Assembly (NCBI GenBank): GCA_013151255.1
Contig: JAADIQ010000038.1
Coordinates: 1 to 64,000 of the forward strand
Origin: Alphaproteobacteria bacterium
GTDB lineage: Bacteria; Pseudomonadota; Alphaproteobacteria; Caulobacterales; Parvularculaceae
Direction of reading: 5' to 3'
DNA: 64,000 nucleotides
The notes beneath the pieces are model-generated. The model made no database searches, was not told where the DNA came from, and worked only from the letters and a program-made list of their open reading frames with translations. Every line of letters starts with the position of its first letter. Within the stretch, counting starts at the first letter, position 1. The translations under genes and the position numbers were made by a program. Of the stretch, positions 26,332 through 35,272 are shown in pieces.

Positions 26332-27326
26332 CTATCCTACCGTAAGCACGATTTTGCCGGTGGCTTTGCGCTCCTGCAGCAGGGCGAGCGCCTTGGCGGC
26401 GTCTTCAAGCGGGAACTTAGCGGTAATCCGTGGGCGGATTTTGCCGTCCTTGTAGAATTGAAACAGCTCCGCAACATAGTCGGCGTTCTTCACCGGCTCG
26501 CGCATAGTGAAAGCGCCCCAGAAGACGCCGATAATCTGACAGCTTTTGAGCAGCGTAAGGTTCAGCGGAATTTTTGGAATGCCCGCCGGGAAGCCGACCA
26601 CCAGATAGCGCCCATTCCAGGCCAGCGCCCGCACCGACGGTTCAGCGTAGTCGCCGCCGACCGCATCATAGACGACATTGGCGCCTTCGCCGCCGCACAA
26701 TTTTTTGATCGCGCCGGAAAGCTCTTTCTGCGCCGGGCGTTCCAGCGCGCCTGTGGGATAGACAAGCGTTTCATCGGCGCCGAGGTCTTTGCAGAACGCG
26801 GCTTTTTCTTCAGACGAAACGCCGGCGACGACTTTCGCGCCCATCGCCTTGCCAAGCTCGATTGCCGCCGCGCCAACGCCGCCGGCGGCGCCAAGAATGA
26901 ACAACGCCTCGCCAGGCTGGACTGCCGCGCGATCCTTCAGCGCATAATGCGAGGTGCCATAGGTAAGCATGAAACCGGCGGCTTCATCGAACGGCATTGC
27001 GTCCGGAATTTTGTAGCTGCGCGCCGCATCGGCGATAAAATGTGTGGCGAAGCCGCCATTGATCCCGCCCGAAAGCACCCGCCGACGGCAAAATCACTGA
27101 CGCCGTCGCCGACCGCCTCGATAATGCCGGCAACCTCGCCGCCCGGCGCAAACGGGCGCGGCGGCTTGAACTGATAAAGATCGCGAATAATCAGCGTATC
27201 GGGAAAATTGACCCCCGCCGCCTTGACCGCAATGCGCAACTGGCCGGGGCCGGGTTCTGGCGTTTCCACCTCAGTCAGTTCAAGCGTTTCCGGTCCGCCC
27301 GGCGCGTGGCTCATCATCGCTTTCAT
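26332..27326 (-). pseudogene. NADPH:quinone oxidoreductase (zinc-less MDR family), frameshifted
   Basis: Two minus-strand frames together make one MDR-family quinone oxidoreductase of about 330 residues. The N-terminal part starts at 27326 (MKAMMSHAPGGPETL ... FAPGGEVAGIIEAVGDGVSDFAVG). The C-terminal part is LSGGINGGFATHFIADAARSY ... FILGAAGGVGAAAIELGKAMG, the NADPH-binding Rossmann motif, running to the stop at 26332. They join near 27080, where family members read GDRVLSGG. About four bases (GACC on the coding strand) look to be lost, which shifts the frame. Everything else is intact and well preserved, so this is either a very recent lesion or an assembly indel. Confidence 0.85.
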
Positions 27327-27425
27327 AGCAATCCCATGTCCTTCTTTCTTGCTCTTGCGGGCGATCTTACGCATTGTTGCCCCGCCCATAAACAACCAAT
27401 GACAGAAATCGGGCGGGAGGGCTTT

Positions 27426-27758
27426 ATGCAGCATCAACATGCAGCGCCGATACGGGCAGCGCTGGTTTTGGGCGTGGTTTTGATGATAGCCGGGTGCGCA
27501 ACCGCCGCCCGTTATACGCTCCAGGATAGATTTCGGGCGATTGGCCTGCCGGCGCAAACCGCCGACTGCATGGTCGATGAGCTGGAACAGCGCCTGTCGA
27601 GCGAGGATGTTCAGGATCTGGCGCGCTACACGCTGCAACTATCGCGCGCCAATTCCACGCTCGGCGCCATTCGCCTGTTGATGGGCATCGATAATCCGCG
27701 CGCCGTCGCGGCGATCGGCCGGTCCGGCATAAGTTGCGTTTCCGGGTTCCGCTTGTGA
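27426..27758 (+). CDS. Small hypothetical lipoprotein
   Basis: The 110-residue protein has a lipoprotein signal (ALVLGVVLMIAGCATA, lipobox IAGC at about 24). The short mature part has two Cys (ADCMVDELEQRL, ISCVSGF) that could pair. No family recognised. Start chosen at 27426 after GGGAGG. Its stop overlaps a possible GTG start of the next gene (GTGA), so the two are probably translated together. Confidence 0.72.
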   Translation: MQHQHAAPIRAALVLGVVLMIAGCATAARYTLQDRFRAIGLPAQTADCMVDELEQRLSSEDVQDLARYTLQLSRANSTLGAIRLLMGIDNPRAVAAIGRSGISCVSGFRL

Positions 27759-29176
27759 GCGATGCAAGCATTGCAGCAGGCGCAGGGGCGGCGCAACCGA
27801 CACGCGCTTATCGGACTTACGTTCTGATCCTGCTGACCGGTGTTTACACCTTCAATTTTATTGACCGTCAGATCATTGGCATCCTGTCGCCGGCGATCAA
27901 AGCGGACCTCGGTCTCGCTGACTGGCAGTTGGGTATTTTAAAAGGATTTGCGTTCGCAGTCCTTTATACGACATTGGGCATTCCCATTGCACGCCTTGCC
28001 GACCGCAAAAACCGGGTGACAATCATCGCGATTGCGCTTGGGCTTTGGTCGGGCTTTACAGCGATTTCCGGCGCTGCAACGAATTTCGTGCAACTGACGC
28101 TGGCAAGGGTTGGCGTCGGCATTGGCGAGGCGGGCGGCTCGCCGCCTTCGCATTCTCTGATCTCGGATTATTATCCAAAAGAAAAACGCGCCGGCGCCCT
28201 GGCGATTTACGCCATGGGCATTCCTATCGGCATTGCGCTTGCTTATCTTGGCGGCGGCTGGGTGATGCAAACATTCGGCTGGCGTGTGGCGTTTGTGGTG
28301 ATCGGGCTGCCGGGGATAGCCATGGCGGTGTTGTTAAAACTCACCGTGCGAGAGCCGCAACGCGGCGGCATGGAAAGCGGCGCTGACCATACGGATGCTT
28401 TCAAGGCGCTACGCATCGGCGAGCCAGAAGGACGATTTGAACGGCTGTTGTTTAGCGGGTGCAAATTGTTTCCCGTGACTATGCGCGCCTCCGCATTCAG
28501 TGAAATGGCCACCATCTGGCGTGCGGCCAAACACCTGTTTTCGATTCCCACCTATCGCGCCGTTGTCATCGCCACCACGGCAGTGTCGTTTACATCTTAT
28601 GCAAACGGGACATGGATCGTTGATTTCTACTCGCGCTCGCATCCGGAGTTCTCGCTCCTGAGGGTATTATTCTGGCTCGGGATTATTTCCGGCACGGCTT
28701 ATTCTGCGGGGACTTTTCTTGGCGGGTATATCGTCGATAAACTCTCCAAGCGCGACAAGCGGATGTATGGTTTTGTTCCGGCAATCGCGCTGGCGTTAAG
28801 TGTTCCGTGTTTTCTGATTTCTCTTTGGATCGGTAGTCCCGTTCTCTCCCTCATATTTATGGTGCCGGTGAACCTCGCTATTGGGTTTTACCTGGGTCCC
28901 TGTTTTGCGTTAGCGCAAACGCTTGCGCCGGTATCGATCCGCGCGCTGTCGACGGCGATCTTTTTCTTTGTCTTGAATATGATCGCGCTTGGCTTCGGCC
29001 CCACTCTGACGGGCATTTTGTCAAGCGTATTGGCGGAGGGGCTAGGCGAAGAGCTATCTTTGCGCGTCTCGCTGACAGCCGCCTCGTTTGTTTCGCTTTA
29101 CGGCGCCTGGATGTTTTATGAGACCGGCAAGCGCGCGCCTGCGGACTGGGCGAAAGCGACGGGAGAGGACGCGTAA
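27755..29176 (+). CDS. MFS transporter, spinster-like
   Basis: The roughly 473-residue major facilitator protein has 12 helices, opening YVLILLTGVYTFNFIDRQIIGILSPAIKADLG, with the MFS loop 2-3 motif as GIPIARLADRKNRV. The FIDRQ segment and general pattern fit the spinster-like branch, often near sphingolipid- or aromatic-degradation genes; the substrate is unknown. A GTG start at 27755 overlaps the stop of the lipoprotein gene (GTGA). The ORF track places a TTG start at 27734. Confidence 0.9.
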   Translation: MSDASIAAGAGAAQPTRAYRTYVLILLTGVYTFNFIDRQIIGILSPAIKADLGLADWQLGILKGFAFAVLYTTLGIPIARLADRKNRVTIIAIALGLWSGFTAISGAATNFVQLTLARVGVGIGEAGGSPPSHSLISDYYPKEKRAGALAIYAMGIPIGIALAYLGGGWVMQTFGWRVAFVVIGLPGIAMAVLLKLTVREPQRGGMESGADHTDAFKALRIGEPEGRFERLLFSGCKLFPVTMRASAFSEMATIWRAAKHLFSIPTYRAVVIATTAVSFTSYANGTWIVDFYSRSHPEFSLLRVLFWLGIISGTAYSAGTFLGGYIVDKLSKRDKRMYGFVPAIALALSVPCFLISLWIGSPVLSLIFMVPVNLAIGFYLGPCFALAQTLAPVSIRALSTAIFFFVLNMIALGFGPTLTGILSSVLAEGLGEELSLRVSLTAASFVSLYGAWMFYETGKRAPADWAKATGEDA

Positions 29177-29179
29177 GCC

Positions 29180-29605
29180 ATGGCGAAAGCGGAGAACAAG
29201 ACCAAGCCGGAAAAGGCGAGCGTCGCCGCTTTTATCAACGCCGTTGAAAATGAAACCCGTAAGCGGGATGCAAAAACTATCCTCGCCATGATGAAAAAAG
29301 TCACTGGCGAAAAGCCGGTAATGTGGGGCCCGTCGATTATCGGTTTTGGGCGGCATCACTATAAATATGAGAGCGGGCGAGAGGGCGACGGCTTGACCGT
29401 AGGCTTTTCCCCACGCAAAGCGAATATGGTGCTGTATGTGCTCGGCTCGCTTGGCGGTGACGCCCCACTCCTTGCGAAACTGGGCAAATACAAGACCGGG
29501 CGGTCATGCCTGTACATTAATAAAATGGAAGATGTTGACGAAAAAATCCTTATAAAGATTATTGAAAAATCCTATAAGGCGACCAAAAAGAAATGGGACG
29601 CATAA
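29180..29605 (+). CDS. DUF1801 domain protein
   Basis: The 141-residue soluble protein is of the DUF1801 type: VTGEKPVMWGPSIIGFGRHHYKYESGREGDGLTVGFSPRKANMVLY and LGKYKTGRSCLYINKMEDVDEKIL are characteristic. Function unknown. It starts three bases after the MFS stop, so it is in the same transcript. Its last codons overlap a terminator for the convergent methyltransferase gene. Confidence 0.88.
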   Translation: MAKAENKTKPEKASVAAFINAVENETRKRDAKTILAMMKKVTGEKPVMWGPSIIGFGRHHYKYESGREGDGLTVGFSPRKANMVLYVLGSLGGDAPLLAKLGKYKTGRSCLYINKMEDVDEKILIKIIEKSYKATKKKWDA

Positions 29606-29622
29606 ACGCAGCGCCCCATTTC
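29585..29622 (-). terminator. Rho-independent terminator of the minus-strand methyltransferase gene
   Basis: Read on the minus strand, GAAATGGG...GCG pairs with CGC...CCCATTTC (one unpaired base) and is followed by TTTTT. It overlaps the last codons of the DUF1801 gene, so it serves the convergent gene. Confidence 0.65.
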
Positions 29623-29645
29623 CTACTGCCGGCTAATCGTAACGA

Positions 29646-30407
29646 TTACTTGGCCGGCTTTACATAACGATGGACAAGCCGTGTGGTCTTGCCTCTAAGT
29701 CCGGTGTCGCCCCAGAAGTTTTTCATGTCGTCTTCCGGGTTCATGTGAATTTTCTTGGCGCTGCCGTCAAAGACAAAACCTGCCGAGGTGACGTCCGCCT
29801 TCATCGTTGCTTCGGGAATGCGGTGCCAGCCGGCGCTTTCGGCGCGTGATGATCCGTCTGCGGCTTTGTGCTCGATGACGCCGAAGACGCCGCCGGGTTT
29901 GAGAACACGCATGACGTCTGCATAAATTCCGGCGGAGCTTGCCGGCATGGTTTCGCCTGCTTCTTCTGAATAGTGCAGATGATGGATAATCAGCGACAAC
30001 ATCACCACGTCTACGGAATTGTCTGCATAGGGAAGCGGCGTTCCCGGTTCTGTAATATCGAGCGTGATGTTTCCAAATTGTGCGAAATGCGCGGTTAATT
30101 CGTCAATCCGATCATCAATGCGCGGCCCGGCGCGATTCTGGGCGCGCACTTCGCCATCTGGTCCGACGGCGCCGGAAAATATTTCCGTAAAATAACCGCC
30201 GCTGGATGCAAGATCGACGACGGTCATGCCTTCTTTGACGCCGTAAAATGCAAGCACTTTGCCTGGCTTTCTATCCTCGTCACGCGCACGGTTTTCTTCA
30301 GTGCGCAGAGGGTTATCGATAGCGGTTTGAATGTTCGCCGGTATGTCGCCGGCAAACGCGGTTGACAACATGCAGGCGGAAACGGCGATGGATATTAATG
30401 GTTTCAT
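29646..30407 (-). CDS. Class I SAM-dependent methyltransferase with N-terminal signal peptide
   Basis: The 253-residue methyltransferase fold protein has motif I VVDLASSGGYFTEIFSGAVG, motif II around TLDITEPGTPLPY, DVVMLSLIIHHLHYSE and a late VLKPGGVFGVIEH. The N-terminus MKPLISIAVSACMLSTAFAGD is a signal peptide with an AFA cleavage site, which would send the enzyme to the periplasm, where SAM is not expected. Similar predicted-secreted methyltransferase-fold proteins are widespread in Proteobacteria; their activity is unknown. Note ASSGG in place of the usual GXGXG. Start 30407 gives the signal directly; the track start is 30461. Confidence 0.85.
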   Translation of the reverse strand: MKPLISIAVSACMLSTAFAGDIPANIQTAIDNPLRTEENRARDEDRKPGKVLAFYGVKEGMTVVDLASSGGYFTEIFSGAVGPDGEVRAQNRAGPRIDDRIDELTAHFAQFGNITLDITEPGTPLPYADNSVDVVMLSLIIHHLHYSEEAGETMPASSAGIYADVMRVLKPGGVFGVIEHKAADGSSRAESAGWHRIPEATMKADVTSAGFVFDGSAKKIHMNPEDDMKNFWGDTGLRGKTTRLVHRYVKPAK

Positions 30408-30619
30408 ATTTGAGCCCCGTTGGTTGAGAGAAGAACGCCATAATGCGCAGTTTAAGATCATATAGCGCCGCTATTGCGATGAAGCGCAGCTTCCATGCGA
30501 TGAACTGCGTCAGCGATCACAATCGCGTGTGGCGCCTTTGGGCCACAATTTCGCCACCGATAATTCCCCGTTGCGATGACACTGTGAGATTGCGGGTGAT
30601 ACAGACAATGGAGGCAGAC

Positions 30620-31138
30620 ATGGCGTTGGCGATAAGAGGCAGAGGCGCAGCCTATGATGTGCGCCCGGCAGGTGAGAGCGGCTTTGGCTTTGCCGGGCCT
30701 TTCGCTGGCCTTATCGGGTTTGTCAAAGACGCGATACAGGGCTCATGTTCCGGTCTATTGGCGCTAGTGGGCGTCTCCCAATTGTCTGGCGCATCAGGCC
30801 TCGCAACCGTCGGCAGCGAGATCGAAAGCCTTGACGGCCTTTGGCAGTCGCTATCGGCGAGCGGTCTTGCCGGTCCGGTGGAACTCTTCGCCGGGATTGT
30901 GTTGTTCTTCGCTGCAAGACGCACCATCGCCCGCACGCTTGGATTGCTAGTATTTATCGCCGGTGTCGTGGCCTATGCGCAAGGCTATACCGTTACAGAT
31001 ATGGAGCGTATTGTCGTCATTGCTCGAAAATGCAGCGCTATTGTTGCAATCAATATCTGCCGGAACCCATGCATAAGCGCAGGCAATCTTGCAGCGCCTT
31101 GCCTCAGTAGGCATTCGGCGCGACATTGCACAGTATGA
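30620..31138 (+). CDS. Hypothetical small membrane protein, possible C-terminal frameshift
   Basis: The 172-residue protein starts at 30620, where GGAGG lies six bases upstream of MALAIRGRG. The middle is Gly/Ser/Ala-rich; two hydrophobic stretches follow (LAGPVELFAGIVLFFAA and LGLLVFIAGVVAYAQG). I recognise no family. After MERIVVIA the annotated frame becomes Cys-rich and unlike the rest. A one-base shift near 31024 would read ENAALLLQSISAGTHA and stop at 31076, which looks like a natural amphipathic end. The C-terminus is therefore uncertain. Confidence 0.55.
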   Translation: MALAIRGRGAAYDVRPAGESGFGFAGPFAGLIGFVKDAIQGSCSGLLALVGVSQLSGASGLATVGSEIESLDGLWQSLSASGLAGPVELFAGIVLFFAARRTIARTLGLLVFIAGVVAYAQGYTVTDMERIVVIARKCSAIVAINICRNPCISAGNLAAPCLSRHSARHCTV

Positions 31139-31632
31139 AATTGAGCGTTGCAGAACAAACGGAAACTGACTGGCCGGATGTGTGGTCGGTTCTGGAACCG
31201 GCCTTTCGCGCCGGCGAATCCTATCCGTTGCCGCGCGACGTTAGCGAAGCGGACGCAAAGACATACTGGATAAAAACCGACGGCTATAACGCAATTGCAC
31301 GCGATGATACGGGCGGTATCGTTGGCGTGTATTCTCTGCGCCCGGATCAGGGCGGGCCTGGCGATCATATCTGCAATGCCGGCTATGTCATCGCCGAGGC
31401 GGCGCGGGGCAGGGGATATGCGGTTGCGCTATGCAGGCATTCGCAAGAGCAAGCCTTGGCAATGGGCTTTCGGGGCATGAAGTTCAATCTGGTTGTCGCC
31501 TCCAACACAGCCGCAATCGCCGCCTGGCAAAAAGCAGGGATGGCGATCATCGGCACTGTCCCGCGCGCCTTTCGTCATCCGCATTTGGGCTTGGTTGACG
31601 CCCATATTATGTTTAGACGGTTAGACGGATGA
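31135..31632 (+). CDS. GNAT-family N-acetyltransferase
   Basis: The 165-residue GNAT protein has GVYSLRPDQGG, NAGYVIAEAARGRGYAVALC (acetyl-CoA loop RGRGYA) and the late NTAAIAAWQKAGMAIIGTVPRAF motif. It transfers an acetyl group from acetyl-CoA to an amine; the substrate is unknown. The ATG at 31135 is preferred to the TTG at 31126. It is 146 bases upstream of metG. Confidence 0.88.
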   Translation: MKLSVAEQTETDWPDVWSVLEPAFRAGESYPLPRDVSEADAKTYWIKTDGYNAIARDDTGGIVGVYSLRPDQGGPGDHICNAGYVIAEAARGRGYAVALCRHSQEQALAMGFRGMKFNLVVASNTAAIAAWQKAGMAIIGTVPRAFRHPHLGLVDAHIMFRRLDG

Positions 31633-31778
31633 GCCGTGGTTTTTCTAACTCGCGATTGCACTAACCCTTTCGAGGGCAACCGGGCGGGAGCGCCCTCCAT
31701 TAAAGACCGCGCTTGCGCCTTGCCGCCGCACGCCGCTTGCCGCTATAGACCGGGGTCAGATCCTGGAAAGCTCCCCCA

Positions 31779-33485
31779 ATGTCTCGCATTCTGATTACGT
31801 CAGCGCTTCCATACATTAATGGAATCAAGCATTTGGGGAACCTTGTTGGCTCCATGCTTCCGGCTGATGTTTATGCCCGGTTTCAGCGTCAACGCGGGCG
31901 CGAAGTGCTATTCCTCTGCGCCACCGACGAGCACGGAACCCCGGCGGAGTTGGCGGCGCGGGCGGCGGGTCAAACGGTGCGGGACTATTGCAAAGAGCAG
32001 CACGATATTCAGGCCCGGGCGGGCGAGGCGTTCGGGCTTTCCTTCGATCATTTCGGGCGCTCGTCAAACCCGCCCAATCATCGCCTGACGCAACATTTCG
32101 CCGCGGTGTTGGAAGACAACGGATTGATTGAAGAGCGCGTCGACGAACAAATCTATTCGGTCGAAGACCAGCGCTATCTCCCCGACCGCTATGTCGAGGG
32201 AACCTGTCCTCATTGCGACTATGAAAAAGCGCGCGGCGACCAGTGCGATAATTGCGGGCGTCTGCTTGACCCGATTGAATTGAAAGATCCGTATTCGGCA
32301 ATTTCCGGTTCAAAAAATGTCGAGGTGCGCCAAACCCGTCATCTCTATCTGTTGCAGTCGAAGATGCAGGACAGGATTGCGCAATGGGTCAATTCAAAAC
32401 CGAACTGGCCGCATCTGACAAAATCAATTGCCCAAAAATGGCTCAAGGAAGGATTGCGCGATCGCTCAATCACGCGCGACTTGCAATGGGGCATTTCCGT
32501 CGAGCGTGAAGGTGAGAAACGTCCGGGCTTTGAAAACAAGGTTTTCTATGTCTGGTTTGACGCGCCCATAGAATATATTGGCGCCACGGAAGAGTGGGCG
32601 ATCGCGCATAACGAAAACTGGGAACGCTGGTGGCGCACCGATAAAGGCGCTGATGATGTCAGCTATGTTGAAGTGATGGGTAAGGATAACGTAGCGTTTC
32701 ATGCGGTGAGCTTTCCGTGCACAATTTTGGGTTCCGAGGAGCCCTGGAAAACCGTTGATACGCTGAAATCGTTGAACTGGCTCACCTGGTATGGCGGTAA
32801 ATTCTCCACTAGCGAGAACCGCGGCATTTTTATGGACCAGGCGTTAGAAATTTTGCCGGCCGATTACTGGCGCTGGCACCTGATGGCGAATGCGCCGGAG
32901 TCTGATGATGCATCCTTCACGCTGGAACATTTCGCCAGTGTTGTGAATAAAGACCTTGCCGATGTGTTGGGGAATTTCGTCAACCGCATCACCCGGTTCT
33001 GCAATGCGCGTTTCGGTCTGGCCGTTCCTTCGGCGGGCGTCTATGGCGACGCTGAAAACGACCTGATTGCCGAACTCGATAAGCGTATCAATGCCTATAC
33101 TAGTTACCTAGAGGAAATGGAGTTTCGCAAAGCCTTCGTTGAGCTTCGTGCTATATGGGTTGCGGGAAATGAATATCTACAGATTGCAGCGCCCTGGGTC
33201 GCCATCAAGACAGACGAAGACAAGGCGGCGGCCTCTGTGCGATGTGCGCTCAATTTAATCGTTCTGTTTGCAGTGCTTTCACGGCCGGTCATCCCCTTTA
33301 CCGCCGATAAGATGTTTGCCATCTTCAGTCTCGACCCGGAGGGCGCCTCGCGCTGGCCGTCGGATGCGAGCGAGGCTTTATCTTTATTTAAGGGCGGTGA
33401 AAAATTCACGTTGCCGGACCTGCTGTTCTCAAAAATCGAGGACGAGCAGGTTGACGAATGGCGTCAGAAATTTGGTGCGGAGTAG
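31779..33485 (+). CDS. metG: Methionyl-tRNA synthetase
   Basis: The 568-residue class I enzyme charges tRNA-Met. It has [17 protein letters not shown] (HIGH motif as HLGN), a zinc-binding Cys set ([18 protein letters not shown]), the KMSKS equivalent KFSTSENRG and the anticodon-binding helical C-terminus. There is no C-terminal tRNA-binding EMAP-like dimerisation domain, as in the shorter MetG forms. It heads a tight run with a small NTF2-like lipoprotein, DUF3995 and an SDR gene. Confidence 0.96.
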   Translation: MSRILITSALPYINGIKHLGNLVGSMLPADVYARFQRQRGREVLFLCATDEHGTPAELAARAAGQTVRDYCKEQHDIQARAGEAFGLSFDHFGRSSNPPNHRLTQHFAAVLEDNGLIEERVDEQIYSVEDQRYLPDRYVEGTCPHCDYEKARGDQCDNCGRLLDPIELKDPYSAISGSKNVEVRQTRHLYLLQSKMQDRIAQWVNSKPNWPHLTKSIAQKWLKEGLRDRSITRDLQWGISVEREGEKRPGFENKVFYVWFDAPIEYIGATEEWAIAHNENWERWWRTDKGADDVSYVEVMGKDNVAFHAVSFPCTILGSEEPWKTVDTLKSLNWLTWYGGKFSTSENRGIFMDQALEILPADYWRWHLMANAPESDDASFTLEHFASVVNKDLADVLGNFVNRITRFCNARFGLAVPSAGVYGDAENDLIAELDKRINAYTSYLEEMEFRKAFVELRAIWVAGNEYLQIAAPWVAIKTDEDKAAASVRCALNLIVLFAVLSRPVIPFTADKMFAIFSLDPEGASRWPSDASEALSLFKGGEKFTLPDLLFSKIEDEQVDEWRQKFGAE

Positions 33486-33495
33486 GGTGGGCGTC

Positions 33496-33933
33496 ATGCG
33501 GATGATACTGTTTGCGATTGTGGGGCTGCTCGCAGCATGCGCGCCGGATGCGGAACGCGCAGCGCCGGCGCAAGCGGTTGGCGATAATGTTGATGTCGTC
33601 AACGGACTGATGACGGCGTTTAATGACCATGACGCCGATACGATGCGTGAGTTCTGGCATGGCGATGTCGCCTGGATCGAAATAACCGGCGAGCAGTCGC
33701 GCGTGGTCACCTCCAGCGCCAGTCAGTTGCGCAACGAACTGGTATCCTATTTTGAAGCCTTCTCGACGGTGTCGTCGAGCCTTACAAAAATATCGGTGAA
33801 CGGGGATTATGTTACGGCTGTTGAAACCACGGTCTGGGACCAGGACGGAACCCGCAAAAGCCAGTCGTCAATTGTCGTCTATGAAATTACCGACGGGAAA
33901 GTAAAACGCTTCTGGTATTTTCCGCCGCAATAA
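33496..33933 (+). CDS. NTF2/SnoaL-like lipoprotein
   Basis: The 145-residue protein has a lipoprotein signal (ILFAIVGLLAACAPDAERA, lipobox LAAC) followed by an NTF2-like fold (VVNGLMTAFNDHDADTMREFWHGDVAWIEI ... VYEITDGKVKRFWYF). Members bind small ligands or are catalytic; no residues settle this here. The start at 33496 lies 11 bases after metG; the track start at 33268 is inside metG. Confidence 0.83.
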   Translation: MRMILFAIVGLLAACAPDAERAAPAQAVGDNVDVVNGLMTAFNDHDADTMREFWHGDVAWIEITGEQSRVVTSSASQLRNELVSYFEAFSTVSSSLTKISVNGDYVTAVETTVWDQDGTRKSQSSIVVYEITDGKVKRFWYFPPQ

Positions 33934-33946
33934 GGGGCGAGTAGTT

Positions 33947-34399
33947 GTGAGAATTCTTTCTATTATCGTCTTTGTTTTGTTAACGGCGATCGCTGCACTT
34001 CATGCCTATTGGGCCTTCGGCGGACTTTGGCCGGCGACGACGGAGCAGGGCTTGGTTGCAATGGTGATCGGCGCGCCGGAATGGTCGCGGATGCCGTCAA
34101 TGCTGCTGACGATGATGGTCGCCGGCCTCATCTTTGCGGCGGGCATTATCGCACTGTCAGCAGGCGGTGTTTTCTCGCTGGCGCCGAAATGGTTCATACG
34201 CATTGGGGCTGGCGTTTTGGCGTTGGTTTTTATTGGCCGGGGCCTGGCCGGTTATAGTTCCGCGTTTGCCAGTCCTGAAAAGACCGAGCCTTTTGCGACA
34301 CTTAATTTCTGGTATTACTCGCCCTTATGCCTTGCCATTGGCGGCGCCTTTGTCGTGCTGATTTTTGCGACGCGGCCATCTCAAAGGAATACGATATGA
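33947..34399 (+). CDS. DUF3995 membrane protein
   Basis: The 150-residue protein has four hydrophobic helices (IIVFVLLTAIAALHAYWAF, MLLTMMVAGLIFAAGIIAL, IRIGAGVLALVFIGRG and CLAIGGAFVVLIFA). The first helix HAYWAFGG pattern fits DUF3995. Function unknown. GTG start. Its TGA overlaps the ATG of the SDR gene (ATGA), so the two are coupled. Confidence 0.83.
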   Translation: MRILSIIVFVLLTAIAALHAYWAFGGLWPATTEQGLVAMVIGAPEWSRMPSMLLTMMVAGLIFAAGIIALSAGGVFSLAPKWFIRIGAGVLALVFIGRGLAGYSSAFASPEKTEPFATLNFWYYSPLCLAIGGAFVVLIFATRPSQRNTI

Positions 34400-35184
34400 T
34401 GAAAGACCTCTTCTCGCTTGCCGGCCGTGTTGCCGTCGTCACTGGCGGTTCGCGCGGTATCGGGAAAATGATTGCGCAAGGTTTCGTTGAACAGGGCGCC
34501 AAGGTTTATATTACCGCCCGCAAGGCGCCGGCCTGCGATCAGACTGCCGAGGAGTTGTCGAAACTTGGGGCCTGCATATCTCTGCCGCACGACCTCGCAA
34601 CCGTTGATGGTTGCAAGGCGTTTGCTGCGGACTATGCGCAATACGAGAACAGCCTCGACATTCTGGTCAACAATGCCGGCGCTGCCTGGGGCGCGGCATT
34701 TGAAGAATTTCCCGAAAGCGGTTGGGACAAGACCATGGATTTAAACGTCAAGTCGCTATTCTTTCTGACGCAAGCCTTGTTCCAGCCGCTTAAGAAAGCG
34801 GCGTCCGCCGAGCGCCCGGCAAAGGTCATCAATATTGCATCAATCGATGGGATTAAAATTAATCCGTGGGAGACTTATCCCTACCAGGCGTCAAAGGCGG
34901 CGGTGATTCATCTGACGCGCCGCCTCGCCGCGCAACTCATCCGCGACAATATCTGTGTCAGCGCCATTGCGCCCGGCGCCTTCGCTTCTGAAATGAACAA
35001 AGCGGCGAAAGACATGGGAGATGCGGTCGCTAAGATGGTGCCAGCGGGCCGGATTGGCTCGGCAACGGATATGGCGGGCGCGGCGGTATTCCTGGCATCG
35101 AAAGCCGGGGACTATGTGGTGGGCGATACGCTGGCCGTTGACGGCGGGGTTGCCTATTCCAGCCTTGGGGAGGCTTGGGGGTAG
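34396..35184 (+). CDS. SDR-family oxidoreductase (3-oxoacyl-ACP reductase-like)
   Basis: The 262-residue classical short-chain dehydrogenase has the cofactor motif VTGGSRGIGKMIAQ, the NNAGAAWG motif and catalytic YQASK (Tyr-X3-Lys), with Ser in IASIDG. The C-terminal FLASKAGDYVVGDTLAVDGG is standard. NADP(H) is the likely cofactor from the TGGSRGIG/TARKA pattern. It is probably in a lipid or secondary reduction step; the substrate is unknown. Start at 34396 (ATGA overlap with DUF3995). Confidence 0.92.
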   Translation: MMKDLFSLAGRVAVVTGGSRGIGKMIAQGFVEQGAKVYITARKAPACDQTAEELSKLGACISLPHDLATVDGCKAFAADYAQYENSLDILVNNAGAAWGAAFEEFPESGWDKTMDLNVKSLFFLTQALFQPLKKAASAERPAKVINIASIDGIKINPWETYPYQASKAAVIHLTRRLAAQLIRDNICVSAIAPGAFASEMNKAAKDMGDAVAKMVPAGRIGSATDMAGAAVFLASKAGDYVVGDTLAVDGGVAYSSLGEAWG

Positions 35185-35272
35185 CAACAAAATGCGATGA
35201 GCTGGCGTTGCTGCATCGTTTGACGTTTAGTCGTTTTCGTTTTTAACGTGCGCAAAAAATTGGAAGAGTGTT

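Noticed and set aside
26311-27174. 287-residue plus-strand ORF
   Set aside because: Antisense to the broken quinone oxidoreductase; no independent evidence.
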